A program made the translations under genes and the position numbers. A DNA stretch of 64,000 bases from Pseudomonas syringae (GTDB taxonomy: Bacteria > Pseudomonadota > Gammaproteobacteria > Pseudomonadales > Pseudomonadaceae), in contig NZ_CP066265.1 of NCBI RefSeq assembly GCF_023278085.1, positions 2,386,501 through 2,450,500 of the forward strand. Reading direction: 5' to 3'. Shown here in pieces: positions 27,288 through 35,586 of this stretch (position 1 is the stretch's first letter; every line of letters starts with the position of its first letter). The notes below the pieces were generated by a model. The model had not been told where the DNA came from. It was given only the letters and a program-made list of their open reading frames with translations, and ran no database searches.

Positions 27288-27650
27288 TCAGCCCTGTCGA
27301 GCGTGTGATTTGACGATGGTTTTGGTCGCTTTGCTGGCCTTCAGAGCGCCGAGATTCTTCGGCGCAAGCCATTTGCAGGCGGAAATTTCGTTCTGCGGTG
27401 ACGCTTCGATGGAGCTGGGCACCTGTGTCATGAAGACGTAGTGGGTGACCTGGTCTTTTTCGTAGACGGCAAGGTAGGACAGGTCGAGATTTTCCAGGCC
27501 TGTTTCTTCGCATAACTCGCGCATGGCGGCCTGAACCGGCGTTTCGCCAGATTCTATTTTGCCGCCAGGCAAGGCCCATCTGGATTTTGGCTTGCGCACA
27601 TAGAGGATCTGACCATCACGTTCGCAGATGACTGTCGCTCGTTGTTTCAT
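27288..27650 (-). CDS. Nudix hydrolase
   Basis: Small hydrolase of 120 residues with a complete Nudix box: GKIESGETPVQAA and then MRELCEETGL fit G-x5-E-x7-REUxEExGU. The preceding LYVRKPKSRWALPGG is typical of MutT-like pyrophosphohydrolases. I chose ATG 27650 (MKQRATVICERDG); an upstream extension to 27731 looks non-coding. Substrate is not predictable. Confidence 0.88.
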   Translation of the reverse strand: MKQRATVICERDGQILYVRKPKSRWALPGGKIESGETPVQAAMRELCEETGLENLDLSYLAVYEKDQVTHYVFMTQVPSSIEASPQNEISACKWLAPKNLGALKASKATKTIVKSHARQG

Positions 27651-27966
27651 ATTCCGTTCGCCCGTTAAACGTCCATTGCAATCAATATCTGCAGAGACTG
27701 TGTGAACTTGAGACCCAAGGGCAGTCAACAATAGTCACTGAATTGTAATAAAAAGTTCATTTTTGGAGAGATTCAAATCTGATGCCGAACCTCCAGAACA
27801 AAAGCTCGCGGCCGGTGAACGCTTTCGTCGGCTTGCACACGTCATCTGGAAGTATGGTGTGTCAGTGGGTAAACGCAGGGCGTCAGTTCCCGTGTTGCGA
27901 CGTACGGAAGGATTTTTTGCGGATTGCCGTCCCTGGCAACAGAATTCCCTGGCGCTTCAGGCAGAA
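27651..27966. other. Intergenic region without a convincing gene
   Basis: 316 bases between two leftward genes. Rightward open frames start at 27763 (TTG) and 27782 (ATG), but they have poor ribosome spacing and one runs into the end of the alcohol dehydrogenase gene, so I do not call them. The stretch around 27735-27775 is AT-rich. Presumably it holds the Nudix promoter. Confidence 0.6.
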
Positions 27967-29031
27967 TCAGGCCGCTGAAGCTTCTTTCTTCAGGCTCGCC
28001 ATGTCGATAACGAAGCGGTATTTGACATCACCTTTCAGCATGCGCTCGTAGGCTTCGTTGATGTCCTGCATGGCAATCTCTTCGATGTCGGAGACGATGC
28101 CGTGTTCGGCGCAGAAATCGAGCATTTCCTGAGTTTCCTGAATGCCGCCGATCAGCGAGCCGGCCAGGCTGCGGCGCTTGAAGATCAGGTTGAAGACTGC
28201 CGGAGAAGGGTGTGGCTCGGCCGGGGCGCCCACCAGGGTCATGGTGCCGTCGCGCTTGAGCAGTGCCAGAAACGCATCAAGGTCGTGGGGCGCTGCGACG
28301 GTGTTGAGGATAAAGTCCAGGCTGTTGGCCTGCGCCGCCATTTGCGCTGGGTCCTTTGACACCACCACCTCATCTGCGCCCAGACGCAGGCCGTCTGCGC
28401 GTTTGTCCGGCGAGGTGGTGAACAACACCACATGAGCCCCCATGGCGTGGGCAATCTTGACGCCCATATGGCCCAGGCCGCCCAGACCGACAATGCCCAC
28501 TTTCTTGCCGGGGCCGACTTTCCAGTGGCGCAGCGGCGAGTAGGTGGTGATGCCTGCGCACAGCAACGGCGCTACTGCGGCCAGATTGGCGTCGTGAGAG
28601 ACGCGCAGCACGAACTTCTCTTTGACCACGATCTTGTCGGAGTAACCACCGTACGTATTCTCGCCGCCGAATACCGGACCGTTGTAAGTACCGGTAAAGC
28701 CACTCTCGCAGTACTGTTCTTCACCTTCGGCGCAGGATGCGCATTGCTGGCAACTGTCGACCATGCAGCCGACACCGGCAAGGTCACCCACCTTGAACGT
28801 CTTTACGTCGGCACCGACAGCGGTAATGCGGCCAACGATTTCGTGGCCCGGGACGGATGGATAAAGTGTGTTGTGCCATTCATTGCGCGCAGTGTGAAGG
28901 TCGGAGTGGCACACGCCGCAATAAAGAATATCGATCTGCACGTCGTCGGCACCGGGGGCGCGCCTTTCGAACTGATAAGGCCTCAGTACGTCCTTGGCGG
29001 ACTGCGCTGCGTAGCTGTAAGTCTTGACCAT
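27967..29031 (-). CDS. NAD(P)-dependent zinc alcohol dehydrogenase (YahK/cinnamyl-alcohol type)
   Basis: Medium-chain dehydrogenase of 354 residues. Catalytic zinc ligands lie in YCGVCHSDLH and PGHEIVG. The structural zinc loop has four Cys in the run from SCQQCASCAEGEEQYC. The cofactor motif is VGIVGLGGLGHMGVK, and the following residues (TTSPDKR) suggest NADPH preference. The pattern fits the YahK/AdhC group that reduces a broad range of aldehydes to alcohols, a typical detoxification role. It has its own upstream region, 29032-29296, shared with the divergent GGDEF-EAL gene. Confidence 0.9.
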   Translation of the reverse strand: MVKTYSYAAQSAKDVLRPYQFERRAPGADDVQIDILYCGVCHSDLHTARNEWHNTLYPSVPGHEIVGRITAVGADVKTFKVGDLAGVGCMVDSCQQCASCAEGEEQYCESGFTGTYNGPVFGGENTYGGYSDKIVVKEKFVLRVSHDANLAAVAPLLCAGITTYSPLRHWKVGPGKKVGIVGLGGLGHMGVKIAHAMGAHVVLFTTSPDKRADGLRLGADEVVVSKDPAQMAAQANSLDFILNTVAAPHDLDAFLALLKRDGTMTLVGAPAEPHPSPAVFNLIFKRRSLAGSLIGGIQETQEMLDFCAEHGIVSDIEEIAMQDINEAYERMLKGDVKYRFVIDMASLKKEASAA

Positions 29032-29296
29032 GGGTGTCTCCTTTTCAGTGGTGGATAGTGCACGTCAGCATAGTAGAGCCGGACATATTCGTTTCGAGCC
29101 CCGTGAGACCGCGAAATCTGACCGGTGGACCCTCGAATGAATGATTTGCCCAGTGCCCTGCGTCACATGCTTGAGTTGCAGCCTCACAGTGTGCTGCCAA
29201 AAAACTTTGAACTTTGTAACAATGTCACGCCACGCTTGTAACTTCTGGTCATGACTGTTGAATATGACCATCGTTGGACCACTACATGGTGTTTTC

Positions 29297-32206
29297 ATGA
29301 CAGTCAATCATCTGGCCACGGCCCCGCGCTCGCTGAGCGACGCATCCGATCTGCGCGTCACGACGGTCGACAGTCATGTCAGGTTTTCCGATCAAGTTGG
29401 CATCGACGCGCTACTGAACGCGACGCGGATGCTCATGCCCGGCATTATCTGGGCCGCGTATTCCGCCGGTGACCAGAAATGCCTGCTGGGGCACGGCGAC
29501 GAACAGGCCGACTGGCCCGCCCATATCCCGTTCGAAAACTTCGACCCGTTTTGTGCTGAAAGGCAGTTGCATTGCCGCGTTGCCGGGAAGGGCGAGGGTG
29601 TGTTGGGGTGGGTCCTGGCGCCAGTTGCCGAACTTGAAAATCCTTTGCTGAATGACCTGGCTGTCCAGTTGGGGTCGTTGCTGCAGACCGCAGCGTTGGT
29701 CCGGGCTCAGCACACTCAACGGGTGCTCTACGAAATCAGCCTGCTGGCCAGCTCCACGCTGGATCGCGGTGAGTTTCTGCGAGGGATTCACGAGCAGTTG
29801 GCCACACTGATTGACGCCGAGAATTTTTATGTCGCGCTTTACGATCGACAAAGCGGCAGGATCACCTATCCCTATTACATTGACCGTTTTGATGACGAGG
29901 CGCTTGCGCCGGAAGCGTTCGAGTTTCTCGACGTCAATCGGATCTCGCTCACCGGCCATGTATTAATCTCCGGAGAGCCATCGTTTCTCGGGGCCTCGTG
30001 TATCGAACAGGCGCAAGCCCAGGGACAGTTCTTCTGCGTTGGCCGCCGTCCTGAATTCTGGATGGGCGCGCCGCTGAAAAACGCCTCGGATGAGGTCTTC
30101 GGCATGGTCGCGATGCAGGTTTATGACGTGTCGCGGGTCTACAGCTCGCCGGACCGCGCTTTGTTTTCGGTGGTTTCGCGACACGTGGCGATGGCACTGG
30201 ACAGGCTTTTACGCCGTACCGATCTGGAGCAGACGGTCATGCTGCGCACCCAGCAGCTGTCAGCCGTCAATGACGCACTCAGGCAGGAAGTGCAAGACCG
30301 CGAGCGCGCCGAGCATTTACAGCGCGCGCTGTTTAGCATCGCCGAGCTTTCCAGCCAGCCCGGGGACATGAACGAGCTGTTTCGCAGCCTGCACATGATC
30401 GTCGGCGAGCTGCTGGTTGCACTTAATTTCTACATTGCGCTTTACGACAGCTCAACCGGCGAAGTCACGTTCCCGTACTACATCGATGAGTACCAGCTCA
30501 CGCCGCCACGTTCGCGGCGCGGGCAGCGGGGGTTCACCGAGTACGTGATCGGTCAGCGGCGGCCGTGCCTGATCGATTACGAGAATGCTCGCAAGCTGGA
30601 GCGCCAGGGCGAAATAGAAGTGCAGGGAAAGTCCGGCCGCTCGTCTTCCTGGCTCGGCATCCCGTTGTTCGATGGCGACGATGTGCGGGGCGTGCTGGTG
30701 GTGCAGAGTTACTCCAAATCGGTGAGCTATACGTTGCGCGATCAAGAATTGCTGACGTTTGTTTCCCGCCACATCGATACCGCGCTATCCCGGCGCAGCG
30801 CCGCCCAGGCAATCCATACGGCCAATCTGCAACTGGAAGCAAGAGTACGCGACCGCACTCGTGAACTGGATCAGGCCAATGCCCGGCTTCAGTACGAGAA
30901 CTCCCACGACTCATTGACCGGGCTACCGAACCGCAGTCAGCTGCAGCAGCGCCTGACGCAGGCGTGGCAAGACTTTTGCGGTCATGATCGGCAACTGATT
31001 GTCATGTTCATCGATCTGGACCGCTTCAAGATGATCAACGACAGCCTCGGGCATCACTGCGGCGACATCCTGCTGATTCAGGCCGCCGAGCGATTACGCA
31101 GTTGTATGCGCGAAGGTGATCTTCTGGCCAGGCTGGGCGGTGACGAGTTTGCCGTGCTGGGTATCAATGCAGCGCTGCAGGTGGGCACGGACATCGCCCA
31201 GCGGATACTGACCGCCTTTGAACAGCCGTTTGTGATCGATGAGCATACGGTGTTTTCTTCGTGCAGCATCGGCGTGGTGGGCGCTGACCGCCAGTTTCAT
31301 CAGGAGCCTGCCGATCTGTTGCGTGACGCGGATACCGCCATGTACCGGGTCAAGAATGGCGGTCGTGACAGCTTCGCGGTGTTCAATCAGGCGTTGCGTC
31401 GCGAAGTGCTGGATCAAGTGGAGCAGGAAGGCGCGTTGCGCACGGCGTTGAAGTGCACGGATCAGTTGATCCCGTATTTTCAACCGCTGGTCTGCACCGC
31501 TACGGGCGAGTTGCTGGCGCTTGAAGCGCTGATCCGCTGGCGGCAAGCGGATGGGCGAATCATTGCCCCAGAAAGCTTTCTGCCTGCACTGGAAGGGCTG
31601 CGACTGATCGGTCGCCTTGACCTGTACATGCTCAAGCGGGTCATCACCATCCTCGCTCAGCCCGAGAACAACAACTGGCCGCCGGTGCATGTGAACTGCT
31701 CCAGCTACAGCATTACCCGCCCGGCCTTCGCTGCCGACGTGCTTGCGATGCTTGCCGAGCACGATGTTGCGCCCGCGAGGCTGTGTCTGGAGCTGACCGA
31801 AGGTGCGCTGGTCGCCGATCCCGAGCAGGCACGCCTGTCCATGAAGCAACTGGCGGATCAGGGCATGTCGGTGATGCTGGATGACTTCGGCGCCGGCTTC
31901 TCATCCCTCAGTTATGTGCACCAGTACCATTTCAGCGGTTTGAAAATAGACAAATCGTTCATCCTCGGCCTGGTCTCCAGTGTGCGCAGCCGTGCCATCG
32001 TCCGCGCGATTGTGCGCATGGCCGAATCGCTGGACCTGACCGTTGTGGCCGAAGGCGTCGAAGACCTGGAAACGCTTGAGTTGCTGCGCGAGATCGGCGC
32101 AGGGCAGGCGCAGGGCTACTATTTTTCGGCTCCGGTGCCGATGGAGCAGTTGGGTACCAGCTTCAAGCTACAAGCCGCAAGCGGCAAGTCAGAAGCCAGC
32201 TCCTGA
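29297..32206 (+). CDS. GAF-GAF-GGDEF-EAL cyclic-di-GMP signalling protein
   Basis: Cytoplasmic protein of about 969 residues with both synthesis and breakdown domains for cyclic-di-GMP. Two GAF domains lie at about 160-310 and 355-510, each with the NFYVALYD/NFYIALYD pattern. The GGDEF motif at residue 614 is intact, with the product-inhibition site R-E-G-D five residues before it. The EAL domain starts at Glu743 (LEALIRW) and keeps ELTEG, DDFGAG, AEGVE and QGYYF, so it may also be active. The start is uncertain: ATG 29297, 29264 and TTG 29258 are in frame. The last 15 residues are encoded by a dispersed repeat. The GAF ligand is unknown. Confidence 0.9.
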   Translation: MTVNHLATAPRSLSDASDLRVTTVDSHVRFSDQVGIDALLNATRMLMPGIIWAAYSAGDQKCLLGHGDEQADWPAHIPFENFDPFCAERQLHCRVAGKGEGVLGWVLAPVAELENPLLNDLAVQLGSLLQTAALVRAQHTQRVLYEISLLASSTLDRGEFLRGIHEQLATLIDAENFYVALYDRQSGRITYPYYIDRFDDEALAPEAFEFLDVNRISLTGHVLISGEPSFLGASCIEQAQAQGQFFCVGRRPEFWMGAPLKNASDEVFGMVAMQVYDVSRVYSSPDRALFSVVSRHVAMALDRLLRRTDLEQTVMLRTQQLSAVNDALRQEVQDRERAEHLQRALFSIAELSSQPGDMNELFRSLHMIVGELLVALNFYIALYDSSTGEVTFPYYIDEYQLTPPRSRRGQRGFTEYVIGQRRPCLIDYENARKLERQGEIEVQGKSGRSSSWLGIPLFDGDDVRGVLVVQSYSKSVSYTLRDQELLTFVSRHIDTALSRRSAAQAIHTANLQLEARVRDRTRELDQANARLQYENSHDSLTGLPNRSQLQQRLTQAWQDFCGHDRQLIVMFIDLDRFKMINDSLGHHCGDILLIQAAERLRSCMREGDLLARLGGDEFAVLGINAALQVGTDIAQRILTAFEQPFVIDEHTVFSSCSIGVVGADRQFHQEPADLLRDADTAMYRVKNGGRDSFAVFNQALRREVLDQVEQEGALRTALKCTDQLIPYFQPLVCTATGELLALEALIRWRQADGRIIAPESFLPALEGLRLIGRLDLYMLKRVITILAQPENNNWPPVHVNCSSYSITRPAFAADVLAMLAEHDVAPARLCLELTEGALVADPEQARLSMKQLADQGMSVMLDDFGAGFSSLSYVHQYHFSGLKIDKSFILGLVSSVRSRAIVRAIVRMAESLDLTVVAEGVEDLETLELLREIGAGQAQGYYFSAPVPMEQLGTSFKLQAASGKSEASS
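32159..32188. repeat. AGCTTCAAGCTACAAG-type repeat at the end of the GGDEF-EAL gene
   Basis: The string AGCTTCAAGCTACAAGCC followed by GCAAGCGGCAAG resembles the heptamer repeat at 3721-3759. It encodes the C-terminal SFKLQAASGKS of the protein. Confidence 0.5.
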
Positions 32207-32317
32207 GGAACGTGCCGCTGCCACACAGGCAAAGTCTCGCCGCCGACGGCAATGACTGGCTGTTTTTTGACGGTACATATTCGGTATTCTTCACGCGGTG
32301 TCATACAAATCAACGGG

Positions 32318-32329
32318 TTAAGCGCTTAA
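32318..32329. promoter_or_regulatory. Palindrome TTAAGCGCTTAA next to the sigma-54 promoter
   Basis: A perfect 12-base palindrome whose right edge is 7 bases upstream of the sigma-54 promoter. Possibly a regulator site, for a repressor or for IHF-like bending, but this is inference. Confidence 0.4.
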
Positions 32330-32336
32330 AGCGCAC

Positions 32337-32354
32337 TTGGCACCGGACTTGCTT
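32337..32354 (+). promoter_or_regulatory. Sigma-54 (RpoN) promoter
   Basis: TTGGCACCGGACTTGCTT has GG and GC exactly ten bases apart and matches the -24/-12 consensus TGGCAC-N5-TTGC. Predicted transcription start is near 32364, 27 bases before the ATG. It needs an unidentified enhancer-binding activator. Confidence 0.85.
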
Positions 32355-32390
32355 TTGAACCTGCGCAGCATGTTCATCAGGAGGTGAAAG

Positions 32391-32945
32391 ATGATTATTG
32401 GCACAAATGCGCTTGAGCAGTTGGTCTCCCGAGCGGTCGGCGGGCGCAAGACTGTGGACGAGGTGTCTCAGGACGCTTTCAGCGCAGTCGCCGCTGCTGG
32501 CCTGACTTCAGGTACAGCACCGGTCACTCAGCAAATCAGCGATTCGACGTCGCAAGACAGCAAGCAGGACAACAGCGGTTACAACGAATCTTTCGCCCGC
32601 ATGATGATCAACCTCAAATCTGCCGGTGATACCTCACTGTCGGAGAAGACGGGTGATCGTGACAACGGTTTCATTGGTTCGGTGGCTAACGCTGCCAGCA
32701 CCACTGATACAGGGTCGACGGATTCGGTAGAACAGAAATTCATGGACTCTCTGAAGCAGACTGCCGAAGAGAAAGTGCGCGAGAAACTGACCGGCATCAG
32801 CCAGAAAGACTACGACGCCATGGCGCCTCAGGACCAACTGGCGATTGACCAGAAAGTCCAGGACGCACTCAAGGACAAGCAAAACGATGTGGCGGATGAT
32901 ATCAATACGCGCATCAGAGGCATCAAGGCCGGGATGGTGGCCTGA
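32391..32945 (+). CDS. Unknown 184-residue polar protein behind a sigma-54 promoter
   Basis: I do not recognise a family. The protein has no Cys and no Trp, is rich in Ser, Thr, Asp, Gln and Lys, and has no signal peptide or membrane span. The first 60 residues are Ser/Thr/Ala-rich (DAFSAVAAAGLTSGTAPVTQ), and the second half is a charged helical region (MDSLKQTAEEKVREKLTGI ... QKVQDALKDKQNDVADDINT). A strong ribosome site (AGGAGGTG) sits 4 bases before the ATG. The low-complexity, Cys-free, hydrophilic make-up recalls harpins and other secreted type III or flagellar helper proteins, but no hrp box is present, so this is only a suggestion. A terminator-like hairpin follows. Confidence 0.8.
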   Translation: MIIGTNALEQLVSRAVGGRKTVDEVSQDAFSAVAAAGLTSGTAPVTQQISDSTSQDSKQDNSGYNESFARMMINLKSAGDTSLSEKTGDRDNGFIGSVANAASTTDTGSTDSVEQKFMDSLKQTAEEKVREKLTGISQKDYDAMAPQDQLAIDQKVQDALKDKQNDVADDINTRIRGIKAGMVA

Positions 32946-33060
32946 CCGAGGCAGTTTTGCTCGGTTGTCTGTCGTCCGTTACAGCCCCTTCGTGAGCAAT
33001 ACGTTTCGCCGCCCCGGTCACAGTTTGAGTAGTTGACTGTGCGGAGCTTGCTCACGAAGG
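32944..33060. repeat. Intergenic inverted repeats after the sigma-54 gene
   Basis: ACCGAG...CTCGGT at 32944-32964 is a probable terminator. CCTTCGTGAGCAA (32987-32999) and TTGCTCACGAAGG (33048-33060) form a long-range 13-base inverted repeat of the common Pseudomonas intergenic type, and CACAGT...ACTGTG lies inside it. Confidence 0.7.
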
Positions 33061-33062
33061 CT

Positions 33063-33101
33063 ATGGCCCATACACCGCAGTTGATGCGGATGTATGGCCC
33101 T
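33063..33101 (-). terminator. Bulged hairpin at the end of the mannitol operon
   Basis: GGCCCATACACCGCA and TGCGGATGTATGGCC pair with small bulges, about 20 bases beyond the stop of mtlZ. No T run follows, so termination is not certain. Confidence 0.45.
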
Positions 33102-33116
33102 GGCCCCTACAGCACC

Positions 33117-34055
33117 TCACCCCAACTGATGCCGATAAGGCAGGTCCGGACCGACCTTGGTGCAGGTCAGCGCCGCCGCCGCGACGGCAAAATTCAGCAT
33201 CTCATCCAGCAGCTCCTTCGAAAGCGTGGCCAGACCTTCTGGCGTGTCCAGTTGGCGTTCACTCAAGAAGGTCAGCAGCGCAGCCTGAAATGTATCGCCT
33301 GCACCCACGGTATCGGCGGTTACCACAGCTTTTGCCGGCACCGACCAGGTGCCGTGCTGGCGGGTGAATACACTGGCGCCCTGCGTGCCTCGGGTCACGA
33401 TCACCAGTTGTGTCCGTTTGCCCAGCCAGCCCTCTGCCAGTTGCTGTGGATTACTGTCCGGATACAGCAGGTGCAGGTCTTCGTCGCTGACCTTGATCAG
33501 GTGCGCGTGTTCGGCAAAGGCTGCAACCTGCGTACGCCAGCGCTGAATGTCCGGCGCTGGGTTGAGGCGCACGTTGGGGTCGAGCGAGATCAGGCGCGTG
33601 GCGCTTTCCCGGGCGACCAGTGCCAGCAGCGTGTCGGCAATCGGCTGCACCACCAGTGAGAACGAACCCACGTGAATGCCGCGTACCTGCTCGCCAAGCG
33701 TCGGCAGGTGCTCAAGGCGCAATTGTCGGTCGGCGCAACCGTCGCCGCGAAAACTGTAGGTGGGCGAGCCATCGTTGCCCACCGCCACCATGGCCAGCGT
33801 GGTCGGCGCGTCAAAATCGATCAGGTGATCGGTCGCAACCGTTTCCTGCTCCAGCACTGCACGCAGGCGACGGCCCAGATAGTCGGTAGACAGCCCGGCA
33901 AACAGACCTGCCTCCACGCCCAGACGACGCAAGCCGATGGCGACGTTGAACGGTGAACCACCGGCAATCGCGTCGAACCCCAGCCTGTTGAGGGAGCCGC
34001 CCTTGTCAGGGCGGGTGAAAATATCGAACAGTGCTTCGCCGCAAACCAGAAACAT
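33117..34055 (-). CDS. mtlZ: Fructokinase (PfkB family)
   Basis: Sugar kinase of 312 residues that phosphorylates fructose released from mannitol by MtlD. The PfkB signatures are visible: GGSPFNVAIGLRRLG near the start and the second signature VTADTVGAGDTFQAALLTFL with its catalytic Asp. Length is normal. It is the last gene of the leftward mannitol operon, with a 24-base gap to the xylulokinase gene and a ribosome site (GGAGC) before ATG 34055. Confidence 0.92.
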   Translation of the reverse strand: MFLVCGEALFDIFTRPDKGGSLNRLGFDAIAGGSPFNVAIGLRRLGVEAGLFAGLSTDYLGRRLRAVLEQETVATDHLIDFDAPTTLAMVAVGNDGSPTYSFRGDGCADRQLRLEHLPTLGEQVRGIHVGSFSLVVQPIADTLLALVARESATRLISLDPNVRLNPAPDIQRWRTQVAAFAEHAHLIKVSDEDLHLLYPDSNPQQLAEGWLGKRTQLVIVTRGTQGASVFTRQHGTWSVPAKAVVTADTVGAGDTFQAALLTFLSERQLDTPEGLATLSKELLDEMLNFAVAAAALTCTKVGPDLPYRHQLG

Positions 34056-34079
34056 AAGTGCTCCATGAAAAAACAGGGT

Positions 34080-35576
34080 TCAAACTTCGCGTGGCTGTAC
34101 CGGGTGTAGCAGCGCCTGGTAACGCTGATAGACCTGCTGGTAAGCCTGGACATTCTGCGTGATCGGCTGGGTTTCGCTGCTCTGATCAAGGCTGACGCAA
34201 CGTTCGCACAGCTGTTGCAGGCTTTGCGGGTTGCCAGTGGCCTTCGCTACGCACCACGCCGCCTGAATCGCCGCGCCCAGCGCCGCTGCTTCTGAATGAT
34301 CGGTGCAGATCACCGGCGTGTCCATGATGTCGGCAACGATCTGCCGCCATACCGCACTTTTGGAACCGCCGCCGATGAGCCGGATCTTTTCGCTTCTGAT
34401 ACCGCTGTCACGCAACAGATCCAGCCCGTAACGCAGACCGAACGTCGTGCCCTCGACCACCGCGCGGCTCAGATTGCCCTGAGTCAGGTTGGTGCTGTCC
34501 AGCCCGACGATGCTGCCGGTGGCGTCGGGCAGGGCAGGGACGCGTTCACCGTTGAGGAACGGCAGCATCAGCACGCCCTCGGCCCCGATCGGCGACTCGG
34601 CGACCGCCTGATTGAAGTCTTTGATATCCAGCGCGAACAGCTCACGAATGGCCGTGGTCGCGTTGGTCAGGTTCATGGTGCAGATCAGCGGCAGCCAGCC
34701 GCCGGACGATGAGCAGAACGTGGCCACCGACTCATGTTTGCTGACACGCGCCTCATCGGCGTAGGCGTACACCGTACCGGACGAGCCGAGGCTCATGGTG
34801 ATCAGCCCAGGCTGGATATTGCCAGTGCCGATTGCGCCCATCATGTTGTCGCCACCACCGCTGGACACCACGGCGGCAGGGTTCAGGCCCAGCAGTGCGG
34901 CGATCTCGGGAAGCAGCGTGCCAACCGGTTCATCGGCCTGAAGCAAGTCAGGCAGCGCCTTGCCCAGTCGACCGCTCGGGTCGATGTGCGCCAGCAGCGG
35001 CAGATCCCATTCGCGGGTACGGACGTTGAAATAGCCGGTGCCAGATGCGTCGCCGTATTCAGTGCAGGCACGCCCGGTCAGCCAGTAATTGAGGTAGTCG
35101 TGCGGCAGCAGAACCTTGTCGATGCGTTCGAACACCTGGGGATGTTGTTCCCTGGTCCATAACAGCTTGGACACGGTATAGCCCGGCGCAATGACCAGGC
35201 CGAGGCGTTGCAGTGAGCCCTGCGCGCCGCCCAGATAATCCAGCAAACGCTGGTTTTCCGGGGCGGATTCGGTGTCGCACCACAGCTTGGCCGGGCGCAG
35301 CACCTGCCCGTGCTCGTCGAGCAGCACCAGCCCGTGCTGCTGGCCGGAGACGCCGATGCCTTGAATCTGTTGCCCGGAAACATCGGCCAGCGTCAACGCC
35401 TCGCGCACCGCCTGCTGTAGCGCATCCAGCCATTGCTGCACGTCTTGTTCGCGGCGGCCGTTAGCGTCACTGATCAGGCTGTGCGGCGCCGAGCCTTCAC
35501 CCAGCACTTTGCCGTTTTCGGTATCCAGTACCAGCGCTTTGGTGCCCTGGGTCCCGCAATCGATTCCAAGAAACAT
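34080..35576 (-). CDS. mtlY: Xylulokinase
   Basis: FGGY-family kinase of 498 residues producing xylulose 5-phosphate from xylulose, which MtlD forms when it oxidises arabitol. The N-terminal MFLGIDCGTQGTKALVLD phosphate-binding motif and GVSGQQHGLVLLDEHG are diagnostic, and the C-terminal IRLIGGGSKSAVWRQIVADIM is the ATP site. I chose ATG 35576 with GAGGGA upstream. It lies 10 bases from mtlD and so is translated in the same operon. Confidence 0.92.
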   Translation of the reverse strand: MFLGIDCGTQGTKALVLDTENGKVLGEGSAPHSLISDANGRREQDVQQWLDALQQAVREALTLADVSGQQIQGIGVSGQQHGLVLLDEHGQVLRPAKLWCDTESAPENQRLLDYLGGAQGSLQRLGLVIAPGYTVSKLLWTREQHPQVFERIDKVLLPHDYLNYWLTGRACTEYGDASGTGYFNVRTREWDLPLLAHIDPSGRLGKALPDLLQADEPVGTLLPEIAALLGLNPAAVVSSGGGDNMMGAIGTGNIQPGLITMSLGSSGTVYAYADEARVSKHESVATFCSSSGGWLPLICTMNLTNATTAIRELFALDIKDFNQAVAESPIGAEGVLMLPFLNGERVPALPDATGSIVGLDSTNLTQGNLSRAVVEGTTFGLRYGLDLLRDSGIRSEKIRLIGGGSKSAVWRQIVADIMDTPVICTDHSEAAALGAAIQAAWCVAKATGNPQSLQQLCERCVSLDQSSETQPITQNVQAYQQVYQRYQALLHPVQPREV

Positions 35577-35586
35577 GGCGTGTCCC

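Noticed and set aside
27763..28051. Small rightward frames in the gap after the Nudix gene
   Set aside because: Poor start context, no family, and one runs into the end of the alcohol dehydrogenase gene.
32391..32945. Calling the 184-residue protein a type III effector
   Set aside because: No hrp box was found; the promoter is sigma-54 type. Composition alone is not enough, so it is listed as unknown.
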